Position numbers and translations under genes: made by a program
The notes under the pieces: generated by a model
Databases searched by the model: none
Seen by the model: only the letters and a program-made list of their open reading frames with translations
Told to the model about the DNA's origin: nothing
In this document: positions 42,743 through 52,034 of the stretch, piece after piece
Layout: the number at the start of each line of letters is the position of its first letter
Numbering within the stretch: position 1 is the first letter of the stretch
Origin: JAPLJM01 sp963708515
Lineage (GTDB): Bacteria; Desulfobacterota; Syntrophia; Syntrophales; Fen-1087
Assembly (NCBI GenBank): GCA_963708515.1
Contig: CAVPSX010000021.1
Location: 310,001-374,000, forward strand
DNA length: 64,000 nucleotides
Direction: 5' to 3'

Positions 42743-44353
42743 GTGCTTACAAAAATTTCCGTATTAACGGCATATTTCTTGATCGTCCTGATAATCGGAT
42801 ATTTAACGCGTACCCACTGGAAGTCGTCTCCCGCCAATTACTTCCTTGCCGATCGCGGACTGGGCACGGTGGTTCTGCTGGCCACCATGACCGCAACCAA
42901 CTTCTCTGCTTTCACGGTGTTCGGGGCCTCCGGGGCCGGCTACCGCGACGGGTACGGCTTTTTCCCGATCATGGCATTCGGTACCGGTTTCATGGCATTG
43001 AGCTTCTGGGTCATCGGCCGCAAGGCCTGGCGGATTGGCCGCGAACGGGGAATCATTACGCCGCCGGAGTTCGTGAAGTCGCTCTACAGCAGCCCGGCCC
43101 TGGGCTGCCTTGTCGCCGTGGTGATGATCGTCTTCACCGTGCCTTATCTCGCGCTCCAGCCCATGGCGGCCGGATATGCCCTGCAAGAGCTGATCGGCCT
43201 TCCGTATTTCGCCGGCTGCGTTCTGGTGACTGCCGTTATCGTTCTGTACACCTTGCACGGCGGCATGCGGGCTGTGGCCTGGACCGACCTGCTTCAGGGG
43301 CTTCTGATGTTATGCATGCTCCTGGCCGTCATGGTCCTCATCGCCGGGTACCACGGCGGGTTCGCGGCCGCCAATCAGAAAGTAATGCTCCTGAAGCCGG
43401 CGCTGTTCGACCGGCCCGGCGGCACCGGACATTACACACTGGGGATCTGGTTCAGCTATATGATCTTGTGGTTTCTGTGCGACCCGATGTTTCCGCAGCT
43501 CTTTCAGCGCTTTTTCGCCGCCAAGAGCGATTGGTCGATCTCCCGCATGATGTTGTTCTATCCTCTGATCTGCACGGTGATCTTCCTGCCGCCGATCGCA
43601 GTGGGCGTGATGGGACACCTGACCTTCCCGGATCTTGCCGGAAAACAGGCTGACCGCATTCTGCCTATGCTGGTGAACGCCGTCGCGGGCGATTTCATGG
43701 CGGCCATGGTCACGGCGGGAGGCCTTGCCGCCCTCATGTCCACCATGGACTCCCAGCTGCTGACACTCAGCTCCATCTTCACCAGGGACCTGCTCCCGGT
43801 CTTTTGGAAACGCTCAATGGAGACCAGTATTCCAGGTCGCATCTTCGTGATCGGCCTGAGTATCGCCGGCCTGGCCCTGGCTTACAGGCCGCCGGCGACC
43901 ATGATCGAGATTGCCACCGAAACCTTTACGGGCCTGGCGGTCTTGTTCCCGACGGTGCTGTTTGGTTTGTACTTCAAACGCGTCTATGCGGCGCCGGCCA
44001 TCTTATCGATCCTCGCAGGTGAAATCATCCTGATTCTAATACACTTCAAGCTCGTTGCGCCGGGTCCCTTTCTGCCGGTTATCCCGGTGATGCTCGTCAC
44101 CTTCGGCGTTTACCTGGTTGCTCATCTTCTCCTGCGGGCGAAGGAAGGCAAACTTGTGATCACCCTGCCCGTGTGGCTGACCAACCGCTATTTCCTGATG
44201 CTGACGGTAATATTTATGCTGGCAACGGATTTCTGGGCCTGGGGAAGCACGCAGCCGATGATTATGGGAGTTCCTGTCTGGATGATTTACTTTGTACTGC
44301 TTTCCGCTGCCCAGATGGCGGTCATGGCCGGTCTTATACGCGATGAATCTTAA
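42743..44353 (+). CDS. Sodium:solute symporter (SSS family)
   Basis: About 12-13 hydrophobic helices, with SSS motifs YFLADRGLGTVVLLATMTATNF, ALQPMAAGYALQELIG and GGLAALMSTMDSQLLTLSSI (the Na-binding helix). The 536-residue product is closest in layout to the pantothenate/proline branch; substrate cannot be told. GTG 42743 is preferred: GGGGA is 8 nt upstream and the first helix starts at once, whereas an ATG at 42656 would put a terminator hairpin inside the coding region. Confidence 0.9.
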   Translation: MLTKISVLTAYFLIVLIIGYLTRTHWKSSPANYFLADRGLGTVVLLATMTATNFSAFTVFGASGAGYRDGYGFFPIMAFGTGFMALSFWVIGRKAWRIGRERGIITPPEFVKSLYSSPALGCLVAVVMIVFTVPYLALQPMAAGYALQELIGLPYFAGCVLVTAVIVLYTLHGGMRAVAWTDLLQGLLMLCMLLAVMVLIAGYHGGFAAANQKVMLLKPALFDRPGGTGHYTLGIWFSYMILWFLCDPMFPQLFQRFFAAKSDWSISRMMLFYPLICTVIFLPPIAVGVMGHLTFPDLAGKQADRILPMLVNAVAGDFMAAMVTAGGLAALMSTMDSQLLTLSSIFTRDLLPVFWKRSMETSIPGRIFVIGLSIAGLALAYRPPATMIEIATETFTGLAVLFPTVLFGLYFKRVYAAPAILSILAGEIILILIHFKLVAPGPFLPVIPVMLVTFGVYLVAHLLLRAKEGKLVITLPVWLTNRYFLMLTVIFMLATDFWAWGSTQPMIMGVPVWMIYFVLLSAAQMAVMAGLIRDES

Positions 44354-44532
44354 GGATTAAATTGATCTCCGGCTGACGAGTGCGACCGCTCCCTTTTCGG
44401 GTCTATTGATGATGATCGTGCAGATCCCGTCCTTTTTTCCACCAGAACTTTTATGTCTGTATCCCCCATTCCTGGATAAATTTTCAAACCTCAACCTGAC
44501 AAACCGATCAATTCGACAAAAACGGCATTTGC

Positions 44533-45237
44533 TCAAATTTTATCTTTAAGAAGGCGCTGATGTTCAATCTTTTTCCCTCGAGGAATCAGATCACAAAAAT
44601 AAAACCGATTGTCCCGCACCACCGCTTTTCCGACCGTAAACAGGATCTGCTCCATAAAATTTGGTCCGTTGTAAACGAACGAATGAAATTCTCCATTCTC
44701 ACCGCAGGGGTCAACGGTTGAAGGAAGATCGGATAGGAATTCTTTATCGAATGATCTTCCCACAAACGAGCCATCGAGGGCGTTTGAATCAACACAGGTG
44801 ATGATTGCCTTGAAACCGAGTTTTAAAAATTCATGGGCAAGCTCAAGAGAATGCTGTCCCCAGAGCGGGAAACAGGCTCTCATACCCATCTTTGACAACT
44901 GGTTTTCACGATACGCTCTGATGTCTTCGAGAAAAACGTCACCGAAAACGACCGTGGAAACGCCTCGCTTTGCATATTCTGCAAGCGTGGCTGCCATTCT
45001 TGTTTCGTAGATCTCATTAGAACTTCCCGGGGGGATAAACACCGTCTCAAGCGGAAGCCCGAGAGCGTGGCTTTGTCTTTCAAGCAGAATCCGCCTTACA
45101 CCGTGCATGCTGATTCTGTTATATTTTTCGGTGACCGTCGTCAGGAGGGCGGATATTTCCAGGCCTTCTTTTTGAATCTTATATAGGGCAAGGGCGCTGT
45201 CCTTTCCGCCACTCCATGCAACCATCACCTTTTCCAT
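44533..45237 (-). CDS. Dph6-like ATP-pyrophosphatase (adenine nucleotide alpha hydrolase fold)
   Basis: PP-loop VAWSGGKDSAL at 6-16. ISMHGVRRILLERQ and VVFGDVFLEDIRAYRE match the diphthine-ammonia ligase (DUF71/Dph6) family, and the late GENGEFHSFVYNGP is diagnostic. Bacteria lack diphthamide, so the bacterial role is different and unknown; B12 or ammonia-ligase functions have been proposed for relatives. ATG 45237 opens at MEKVMVAWSGG; the longer frame adds nine unconserved residues. Confidence 0.9.
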   Translation of the reverse strand: MEKVMVAWSGGKDSALALYKIQKEGLEISALLTTVTEKYNRISMHGVRRILLERQSHALGLPLETVFIPPGSSNEIYETRMAATLAEYAKRGVSTVVFGDVFLEDIRAYRENQLSKMGMRACFPLWGQHSLELAHEFLKLGFKAIITCVDSNALDGSFVGRSFDKEFLSDLPSTVDPCGENGEFHSFVYNGPNFMEQILFTVGKAVVRDNRFYFCDLIPRGKKIEHQRLLKDKI

Positions 45238-45544
45238 GCTGACACAATCCTTCCCTGCCGCCATGATATTCGGAGGACTCTGTGTTATTCAAACGCTTGG
45301 ATTCATCGGAACATCGTTGCCGGCAGAGCCAGATTTATAAACACAAGGGTGTCGAAAATCCGGCAATGGATCAGGCGGGAGATTCAGCTCCTGATTTCCC
45401 ATCCGAAAAAATCATCTATGCGATGCACAGAATTCATACAAGAACATGTAATGAAATGCCATTATTATTCTTGAAAATGGAATGATAAAATGGTTATCAT
45501 TAAAATGGGATACGACAAACCATTAAATACGAAAAGGAGATGCG
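45238..45544. other. Divergent intergenic region
   Basis: No gene found. It contains the palindrome at 45481-45501 and the GAAAAGGAG ribosome site of the MBL hydrolase. Confidence 0.6.
45481..45501. promoter_or_regulatory. Fur-box-like palindrome upstream of the MBL gene
   Basis: AATGATAA-AATGG-TTATCATT is a perfect 8-bp inverted repeat 44 bp before the MBL hydrolase ATG. It resembles a Fur-type site in its GATAAT/ATTATC character but is not a consensus match. Confidence 0.45.
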
Positions 45545-46210
45545 ATGAAATTTGCAAATGACATCTATGTGTATGAATGGACGGACTTTTATGAGAACAA
45601 CTGCAACAGCTTTTATATCGGGGGCTCTGTGCAGGCCCTGATCGATCCGGGTCTGACGCGCCATGTCCCGTCGCTTTTGGAAAGCATGAAACTCGACGGC
45701 ATCCGGGAGACCGACATCCGGTATGTCATCAACACCCACTCCCACCCGGACCACTTCGAGGGCTCGGCTTCTTTCGCGCCCGACAAGGTGAAAATCGCCA
45801 TGCATGCCGATGAAATCGCCTTTCTCAATGGGGAGGGCGGCGGCCTGTACGGCCTGTTCGGTATGAGTGCGCCAGCCGTCGATATCAATATGAGCCTCAA
45901 GGAGGGCAACCTCGTTCTTGGTGATGAACTATTTGATATTATTCATATACCAGGTCATTCGCCGGGGTCCGTCGGCCTGTACTGGCCGGCCCGGAAGGCG
46001 CTTTTCTGCGGCGACGTGATCTTTGATCAAAGCGTGGGGCGGACGGACTTCCCCGGCGGCAGCGGCGCCCAGCTCAAGGAGAGCATCCGGAGCCTTGCCG
46101 GGCTGGACATCGAATTCCTGTTTCCGGGGCATATGGGCATGGTCGAAGGGGCGCAAAACGTGCAGAGAAATTTCAAGATCGTGATCCAGCAGATCTTTCC
46201 GTATATTTGA
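45545..46210 (+). CDS. Metallo-beta-lactamase-fold hydrolase
   Basis: Zinc motif THSHPDHFEG (H65, H67, D69, H70), then a third ligand in IIHIPGHSPGSVGLYW and Asp in FCGDVIFD, and a last His in FPGHMGM. The 221 residues make a complete glyoxalase II/flavoprotein-like MBL domain without a partner domain. Substrate unknown. Good ribosome site. A Fur-like palindrome in front suggests metal or redox control. Confidence 0.9.
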   Translation: MKFANDIYVYEWTDFYENNCNSFYIGGSVQALIDPGLTRHVPSLLESMKLDGIRETDIRYVINTHSHPDHFEGSASFAPDKVKIAMHADEIAFLNGEGGGLYGLFGMSAPAVDINMSLKEGNLVLGDELFDIIHIPGHSPGSVGLYWPARKALFCGDVIFDQSVGRTDFPGGSGAQLKESIRSLAGLDIEFLFPGHMGMVEGAQNVQRNFKIVIQQIFPYI

Positions 46211-46249
46211 CGGCTTTGTAAAAAGACCGGATGCCGGCGTCGCCCTGTG

Positions 46250-46558
46250 TTATTCCAGGCTCGGGATGGGAATGAATTCGTCTTTCTTTAAGATCATGTA
46301 AGTCGCGAGCCCCTTGGCGATCAGCGTTCCGTCGCCGTTGCGAACCTCCACGTCGCCCAGGGCGGTCTTGGCGCCCTTGTGGACGATCCGCGCCTCGGCC
46401 ATCATTTCACCCGCGTCAAAGGGCAGCCTCACCTTCGCCCAGCCTTTTTTCACATCGGCCAGTTCCAGGCCGAGCAGCTCCCAGAAAGGCGATTCCTGCT
46501 GCATTTTTGTCAGCAGGGACGCCTTGAATTTCGGCGTAAGGTCTTCATGCTGGGTCAT
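46250..46558 (-). CDS. Hotdog-fold thioesterase-like protein with internal deletion
   Basis: The N-terminus (SPFWELLGLELADVKKGWAK followed by VRLPFD) and C-terminus (AEARIVHKGAKTALGDVEVR, KGLATYMIL) match PaaI-type hotdog thioesterases. About 45 middle residues, including the HGG active-site segment and the long central helix, are missing: LPFDA is joined directly to GEMMAEAR in frame. The 102-residue product probably cannot fold as a working thioesterase. ATG 46558 has GAGGAG 8 nt upstream. Call it a gene with a likely inactivating deletion. Confidence 0.75.
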   Translation of the reverse strand: MTQHEDLTPKFKASLLTKMQQESPFWELLGLELADVKKGWAKVRLPFDAGEMMAEARIVHKGAKTALGDVEVRNGDGTLIAKGLATYMILKKDEFIPIPSLE

Positions 46559-46648
46559 GAACAAAGCTCCTCAGAGATGCGGCGGGATTTGCGCATCCTC
46601 GTCAAATATTGTCTCAGCGTCTTGCGAATCAATAACACTGCCCTTTTT

Positions 46649-48301
46649 TTATTCGCCGTTCATCTTCTCGGTCACGGCATTGTCCGTTTCCCGGTAGGGC
46701 AGGGACTCACGGATCGGCTCGGGGATGCGGCCGTATTTCGCCTCGAAGCTTTCCAGGTACTGCCTGCGACCGCACAGAAAGTCCGCCACCCTTTTTTTCA
46801 TGAGGTTCCGATCCGTAAATAACGTGTGGGCCCGCATCAGGTCGAGGTTCGCCCGGTCGCACTTGATGGGGTAGTAATGACCCAGGCAATCCGTCTCCAC
46901 GCTGAAGCGGAGCTGCTTGCGGACAAGATCGTTGTAAGTTGCCAGGGACTGCCGCAGCGTAACCTTTTCGTCAAGCGGGCCGATCGTCCCCGTATTGGCC
47001 AGATAGCAGGGTATCCGGTTTCGTTTGAGAATGTCGTGGAAAATCATGGCGTGTTCCAGGCGGTCACCCACCACAAAGGGATCGAGGAAGAATTCGCGCT
47101 TGAACTTGCCCGCCTCCTCGGGATTGCCGCCGCTGCTTTCGATGGATTCTCCGTAGATGAACAGCATCGTGGCCTGCTCGGCTGTCAGCCTGCTGATAAC
47201 ATTCACCAGCGGGTTCCGGGTCAGAATGATGATATGGTGGAGTCGCTTAACCCGCAGGTTTTTCGAGGCAATCTCCAGATTGTCGCGCGTCACGACGGCG
47301 CGGGCGTTTCCGGTTTTGACGAGATCATTGAAATCGGGCATGTACGGATACTTAGTGACGGCCACGTTTTCCAGGAATGCGTCTCTGGACTCGGCGGCGC
47401 GCAGGATCTCCGGCTGGTTTTCATCGAGCCCCTCTGTTTTGACATAGAGCCCGCCGATCTCGAAGGCCGCGTAACTGCCGTCAAAACCGATCGTGCCGCC
47501 GTCGTCGCCGATCATTTCGGAGCTTTCGCGCGGCAGCTTGGCAAATTTGCGGCATAGCGTCGTCGTTTTGCCGGTGGCCGTGAGCCCCGAAACGGCCGTG
47601 ACGACTTCCTGCAATTCCGGCCGTTCGGTATGCTCGTCGTAGATCCACAGATAATCCCGCCGGGCGCCGGCGTGCAGGAAGATCCCCGTTTTGTCGATGG
47701 CCTTGATGCGCCAGTCCTCGAACTGGAAAACGCCCTTCTTCCCCTCGCCTAAATAGATCGTATTGCGGCAGATTTTCACCTGATCGCCCCGCTTGTCCCC
47801 CATGAAGAGACGGATAGTGACATCCTTGTTCAGCAGTTTCTTTGCCTTGTTGGCTTCAAAGTGCTCATCGGTAAAATAAATGATCGTATAGGTCGGATCA
47901 TCAACGATGCGCGCTTCGGGCCGGTCGAGGAGCAGTTTCAGGCCGTAGGCAACCTGGGTATAGGTCTCGGGGAGCAGGAAACGGACCGTAACCCCGTCCA
48001 GGCCGTCGCCGACGATGGTATCAAGGGAGATGACGCGCGTCGCGCCGAGGACGTCAATAGCCTGGCGTGCCAGGGCCTCTTCGGCCTCACCGAAGGGGTG
48101 CTCGACGCTGTTTCTGGTATGCGGGGCCGAGCGGTTCATCGGTTCGGAGTCGGCCGCCACCGAGCCAAGCTGGGTCTGAATGACCCCCTCCTGCCTCAGG
48201 GCAATGCGCTTCAGCTCTTCCAGAGACCGCCCCTCGATGAGGCGTTTGTCCCGCCGGGCTTCTTCATAGATACGTTTTGCGGCTGATTTGAAAATATTCA
48301 T
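46649..48301 (-). CDS. pckA: ATP-type phosphoenolpyruvate carboxykinase
   Basis: It converts oxaloacetate and ATP to PEP, CO2 and ADP (gluconeogenesis, or reverse in fermenters). Seen are the P-loop GLTATGKTTT (239-248, usually GLSGTGKT), the metal motif DDGGTIGFDGS region, ETEGLDENQPEILRA-like (KTEGLDENQ) and a late NTGTIGPLDEKVTLRQS. The 550-residue protein belongs to a divergent PckA branch. It is the only obvious central-carbon enzyme in this part. Confidence 0.88.
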   Translation of the reverse strand: MNIFKSAAKRIYEEARRDKRLIEGRSLEELKRIALRQEGVIQTQLGSVAADSEPMNRSAPHTRNSVEHPFGEAEEALARQAIDVLGATRVISLDTIVGDGLDGVTVRFLLPETYTQVAYGLKLLLDRPEARIVDDPTYTIIYFTDEHFEANKAKKLLNKDVTIRLFMGDKRGDQVKICRNTIYLGEGKKGVFQFEDWRIKAIDKTGIFLHAGARRDYLWIYDEHTERPELQEVVTAVSGLTATGKTTTLCRKFAKLPRESSEMIGDDGGTIGFDGSYAAFEIGGLYVKTEGLDENQPEILRAAESRDAFLENVAVTKYPYMPDFNDLVKTGNARAVVTRDNLEIASKNLRVKRLHHIIILTRNPLVNVISRLTAEQATMLFIYGESIESSGGNPEEAGKFKREFFLDPFVVGDRLEHAMIFHDILKRNRIPCYLANTGTIGPLDEKVTLRQSLATYNDLVRKQLRFSVETDCLGHYYPIKCDRANLDLMRAHTLFTDRNLMKKRVADFLCGRRQYLESFEAKYGRIPEPIRESLPYRETDNAVTEKMNGE

Positions 48302-48398
48302 GACGGTTGGTCCCGAAAAAAGCTGTCCCTATAAAAATGGACCCCGGTTGAAAAACGGCTTCACTGCTTGCACCCTTTTCAGAGCTCAGACAAAGCAA

Positions 48399-48803
48399 TC
48401 AAAAACTGAATCGGATCAGAGGACTGAGACGTTGTTGGGTTTGCCATTTAGACCATTCCCGGCTATCGATGTAACGGTTTTCATCCTCATCGGCGGCGGA
48501 AAATCTTTTCAGCGCTTCCTCCTGAAATTCATTCCGGTGGATTCTTCCGTCCTTGTTCTTGTCCATCTCTGCAAGCCAGTCTTTCCGGTCCGCTTCCGAC
48601 AAGGCCTTCAGCTCCTCCTTGTCCAGATGACCGCTGCCGTCTTTATCCAGCTTGTCAAAGGTTCTCGCTGTCGCATCGAGATATTCCTGCTGCGAGACTC
48701 TGCCGTCCTTGTCCTTGTCGAGGGTTTCAAGCGCTTTTTCCACGCCGGAAACAGGCCCCGTCAACACCAGGATCATGGCGATTGCGATGATTAATTTTTG
48801 CAT
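48399..48803 (-). CDS. Exported EF-hand protein with four calcium-binding loops
   Basis: A signal peptide (MQKLIIAIAMILVLTGPVSG) is followed by four EF-hand loops: DKDKDGRVSQQE, DKDGSGHLDKEE, DKNKDGRIHRNE and a weaker DEDENRYIDSRE. The first three have canonical Asp/Gly ligands. The 134-residue protein is a calmodulin-like periplasmic calcium binder; partner unknown. ATG 48803 is used because AAGGA lies 8 nt upstream. Confidence 0.88.
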   Translation of the reverse strand: MQKLIIAIAMILVLTGPVSGVEKALETLDKDKDGRVSQQEYLDATARTFDKLDKDGSGHLDKEELKALSEADRKDWLAEMDKNKDGRIHRNEFQEEALKRFSAADEDENRYIDSREWSKWQTQQRLSPLIRFSF

Positions 48804-48862
48804 GGGCATCGTCCTTTCTAAAAAACCGTTCTGCTCCCTTCTTACGACGGGAAAAACTTTGT

Positions 48863-49486
48863 TCACGGCAATATAATCCTGATGATCGTCAGAATGATCC
48901 CGCGGAAAAAGGCAATCAGCGGATTCAGCGCGCCTAAAAACAGCAGGCCGATAATCAGGAAAAACCCGTAGGGTTCAATCCGGGAGAGGGCATACTGCCA
49001 TCTTTCGGGCAAAAAGCCCATTAGAATTTTCGAACCGTCCAGGGGTGGAATCGGAATCATGTTGAATGCGGCCAGCATGATGTTGATCTGGGCCAGATAG
49101 TACAGCAGCGTTGCCGCCGCCGTTCCCGGAGCAGGCGATAAAAGCCTGAAAACAAGAACAGCCAGGAAGGCCAGGATCAAGTTCGTAATGATGCCCGCAG
49201 ATGAAACGAGGATGAGGCCTTTTTTCGTATCCCGGATGTAATTGAAGTTGACCGGAACCGGCCTGGCCCAGCCAAAGCCGAAGAGAAACAGCATGATCGT
49301 CCCGATGGGATCGAGATGTCTGATCGGATTGAGGCTCAATCGGCCCTGCCATTTGGCCGTGGGGTCGCCCATGCGCCAGGCCACCCATCCGTGGGCCAGC
49401 TCGTGCAGGACGACGGAATACATCAGCGGGATGGCCAAAAGGACAAATGTCAGCGGATCCTTGAGCAGCAGGTTGAGCAGTCCCAT
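48863..49486 (-). CDS. Site-2 protease family (M50) membrane metalloprotease
   Basis: HELAHGW is the zinc motif on the first core helix. LNMIPIPPLDG-type motif (FNMIPIPPLDGSK) carries the third ligand Asp. There are about five membrane helices and 207 residues, the short YwhC/FtsH-neighbour type without PDZ or CBS. A GAGGAA site precedes the ATG. It lies divergent from ftsH. Confidence 0.92.
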   Translation of the reverse strand: MGLLNLLLKDPLTFVLLAIPLMYSVVLHELAHGWVAWRMGDPTAKWQGRLSLNPIRHLDPIGTIMLFLFGFGWARPVPVNFNYIRDTKKGLILVSSAGIITNLILAFLAVLVFRLLSPAPGTAAATLLYYLAQINIMLAAFNMIPIPPLDGSKILMGFLPERWQYALSRIEPYGFFLIIGLLFLGALNPLIAFFRGIILTIIRIILP

Positions 49487-49655
49487 GCAGATTTTTCCTC
49501 TCCTTGGTCGTCGGGTGCGCTACTTTTGCAGAGCCCGGCGCTTCTGTCAATCCATAAAAATTCACGGGTGATGATGCGGAACACTTAAATTATCTTGAGG
49601 TTCATGGCACACTCTGTTAGATTTCGGGGGAATTATGACTATTCAGGAGGATCTC

Positions 49656-51449
49656 GTGGAAAAACATCACCGGTTTTCAGTCTGGTATGTCCTGCTCGGC
49701 GTCTGGGTGGTGCTGATCGTCCAGAGCTATCTCTCCTCGATGTTCGCCCACCAGGTCATCCCTTACAGCCAGTTTCTGTCGCTTCTGAAAGAGGGCAAGA
49801 TCAGCGAGGTCGCCGTCACGGCCAATCAGATTCAGGGCAAGATGCAGGACGGCGCGGCTGCGGGTGAGATGAAAAGCTTTCGGACGATCCGTGTCGATCC
49901 GGAACTGTCCACGCTGCTCGATCAATACAAAGTCACCTTCAAGGGAGAGATCGAATCCACCTTTCTTCGCGACCTTTTTTCCTGGGTTTTCCCGATCCTG
50001 CTCTTCATCGGCATCTGGTATTTCATGATGAAGCGCATGGGGTCTCAGCAGACCGGCTTCATGACCCTCGGCAAGAACAAGGCTAAAATCTACATGGAAA
50101 ACGAACTGAACGTAACCTTCAACGACGTGGCCGGCGTGGACGAGGCCAAGCAGGAGCTCGTGGAAGTCATCGAATTCCTGAAAACGCCGGCCAAGTTCAC
50201 CGAACTGGGAGGCAAGATTCCCAAGGGTATCCTGCTGGTGGGGCCTCCGGGCACGGGCAAGACCATGCTGGCCAAGGCCGTGGCCGGTGAGAGCGGCGTG
50301 CCCTTTTTCAGCATCAGCGGCTCCGAATTCGTGGAAATGTTCGTCGGCATGGGCGCCGCGCGGGTTCGCGACCTGTTCGTGCAGGCCAAACAGAAGGCCC
50401 CCTGCATCATCTTCATCGACGAGCTGGACGCCCTGGGCAAGGCCCGGGGATTCGGAGCCGTCGGCGGTCATGACGAGCGGGAGCAGACCCTGAATCAGCT
50501 CCTCGTCGAGATGGACGGCTTCGACACCAAGGTGGGCGTTATCCTCATGGCCGCGACCAACCGGCCGGAAATTCTCGATCCGGCGCTGCTGCGGCCGGGG
50601 CGCTTCGACCGCCACATCCTCGTGGACCGCCCCGACAAGGTCGGCCGCAAGGAGATCCTGAAAGTGCATATGAAAAAAGTCAAAGTCGCGCCCGATGTGG
50701 ACCTGGAACTGCTGGCCAACATGACGCCCGGCATGGTCGGCGCCGATCTGGCCAACCTGGTCAATGAGGCGGCGCTGCTGGCCGTCCGTCACGACAAGAA
50801 GGAGGTGGGACTGGCGGAATTTCAAGAGGCCGTGGAGCGCATCGTCGCCGGCCTCGAAAAGAAGAACCGCCTCATCAACCCGAAAGAGCGGGAAACCGTG
50901 GCCTATCATGAAATGGGTCATGCCCTGGTCGCATTGTCGCTGCCGGGGACCGATCCCGTCCAGAAGATCTCGATCATCCCGCGGGGCATCTCCGCCCTCG
51001 GATATACCCTGCAGGTTCCCACGGAAGACCGCTTTCTCATGAAAAAATCGGAATTGCTAAACAAGATCGCCACGTTGTTAGGCGGCCGGGCGGCAGAAGC
51101 AATCACCTTCGGCGACATCTCCACGGGCGCCCATAACGACCTGGCCCGGGCGACGGATATTGCCAGAAGCATGATTAGGGAATACGGGATGAGCGTGAGC
51201 CTCGGGCAGGTCTATCTCTCGCCGGAGAAACGACCCCAGTTCCTGGATCTGGGCATGCAGCAGGGCGGCGATTACAGCGAAGCGACCGCGGAGCTGATCG
51301 ACCGGGAAATCAGGGAGATCATCACGGGCGAATACAACCGGGCGCTGGACATTCTGAGGGCAAAAAAAGACGCCCTGGAAAAGGGCGCCCGGTTGCTTTT
51401 AGAGAAAGAAAAGATAGACGGCGAGGAAATCCGGGCATTGATGGTCTGA
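49656..51449 (+). CDS. ftsH: ATP-dependent zinc metalloprotease FtsH
   Basis: A membrane-anchored AAA+ protease for membrane and regulatory proteins. Two N-terminal helices (about 10-30 and 108-126) flank a periplasmic domain. Walker A GPPGTGKT is at 196-203, then the pore loop, Walker B IIFIDELDALG, SRH ATNRPEILDPALLRPGRFDR, and zinc motif HEMGH at 418-422. GTG 49656 is favoured because AGGAGG sits 5 nt upstream; ATG 49635 is possible and has only a GGGGG site. Complete, about 597 residues. Confidence 0.96.
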   Translation: MEKHHRFSVWYVLLGVWVVLIVQSYLSSMFAHQVIPYSQFLSLLKEGKISEVAVTANQIQGKMQDGAAAGEMKSFRTIRVDPELSTLLDQYKVTFKGEIESTFLRDLFSWVFPILLFIGIWYFMMKRMGSQQTGFMTLGKNKAKIYMENELNVTFNDVAGVDEAKQELVEVIEFLKTPAKFTELGGKIPKGILLVGPPGTGKTMLAKAVAGESGVPFFSISGSEFVEMFVGMGAARVRDLFVQAKQKAPCIIFIDELDALGKARGFGAVGGHDEREQTLNQLLVEMDGFDTKVGVILMAATNRPEILDPALLRPGRFDRHILVDRPDKVGRKEILKVHMKKVKVAPDVDLELLANMTPGMVGADLANLVNEAALLAVRHDKKEVGLAEFQEAVERIVAGLEKKNRLINPKERETVAYHEMGHALVALSLPGTDPVQKISIIPRGISALGYTLQVPTEDRFLMKKSELLNKIATLLGGRAAEAITFGDISTGAHNDLARATDIARSMIREYGMSVSLGQVYLSPEKRPQFLDLGMQQGGDYSEATAELIDREIREIITGEYNRALDILRAKKDALEKGARLLLEKEKIDGEEIRALMV

Positions 51450-51463
51450 AGATTTTTACCCGG

Positions 51464-51901
51464 TTATTCAATCATTTCGAAACTGGCATCCGCGATCCCT
51501 TCCAGCAGTTGCAGCGACTTGATGCGGACCGTGAAAAATTCGGCGTCGGGATTGTCGGTCAGGACGACCAGATGCGGGTGACGCTCCAGGAGCCGCGCCT
51601 TGATCATATCCCGTTTTGTCTGATCCTTCACTTCCTCAAACACGCCATCGACCGTCAGGGCCCTGGTCTGATACCGCTTTTCTCCCCGGTCTTCCTCGCG
51701 CGTGTCGATGAGCAGGCTGACTGTGGGGTTGTCCGTCAGATTCCGGTATTTCTTTGTATTTCTGAACGTAACCATGTATATCTCGCGGCATTGAACATCC
51801 GTGGCATAGGACATGAGCGAACAGTGGGGCTGGTCGTCCGAAACCGTCGCCAGAACACAGACCGCCTGAGACCTGACCAGATCTTTCATTTTTTCCAGCA
51901 T
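51464..51901 (-). CDS. Pyridoxamine 5'-phosphate oxidase-like flavin-binding protein
   Basis: The 145-residue split-barrel protein has the typical start VRSQAVCVLATVSDDQPHCS and the FMN-contact strand MVTFRNTKKYRNL, followed by VSLLIDTRE. Members bind FMN, F420 or haem and reduce small molecules. Substrate unknown. AAGGAG before the ATG. Convergent with ftsH. Confidence 0.85.
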   Translation of the reverse strand: MLEKMKDLVRSQAVCVLATVSDDQPHCSLMSYATDVQCREIYMVTFRNTKKYRNLTDNPTVSLLIDTREEDRGEKRYQTRALTVDGVFEEVKDQTKRDMIKARLLERHPHLVVLTDNPDAEFFTVRIKSLQLLEGIADASFEMIE

Positions 51902-52034
51902 GCTTGCGTCTCCTTGGAAGCCTCTCTCTCCTCACAGCAGAGAGCGAGAGTAATGGAAGTCATCATAAAACATAATCACATCAACTTTGCAAGGTGGTTT
52001 GAACTTTTCCGGCGGTCCATGTAAACATCCTCCC

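Noticed and set aside
49677..50921. Open frame of 414 codons antisense to ftsH
   Set aside because: Shadow of ftsH; composition typical of an antisense frame.
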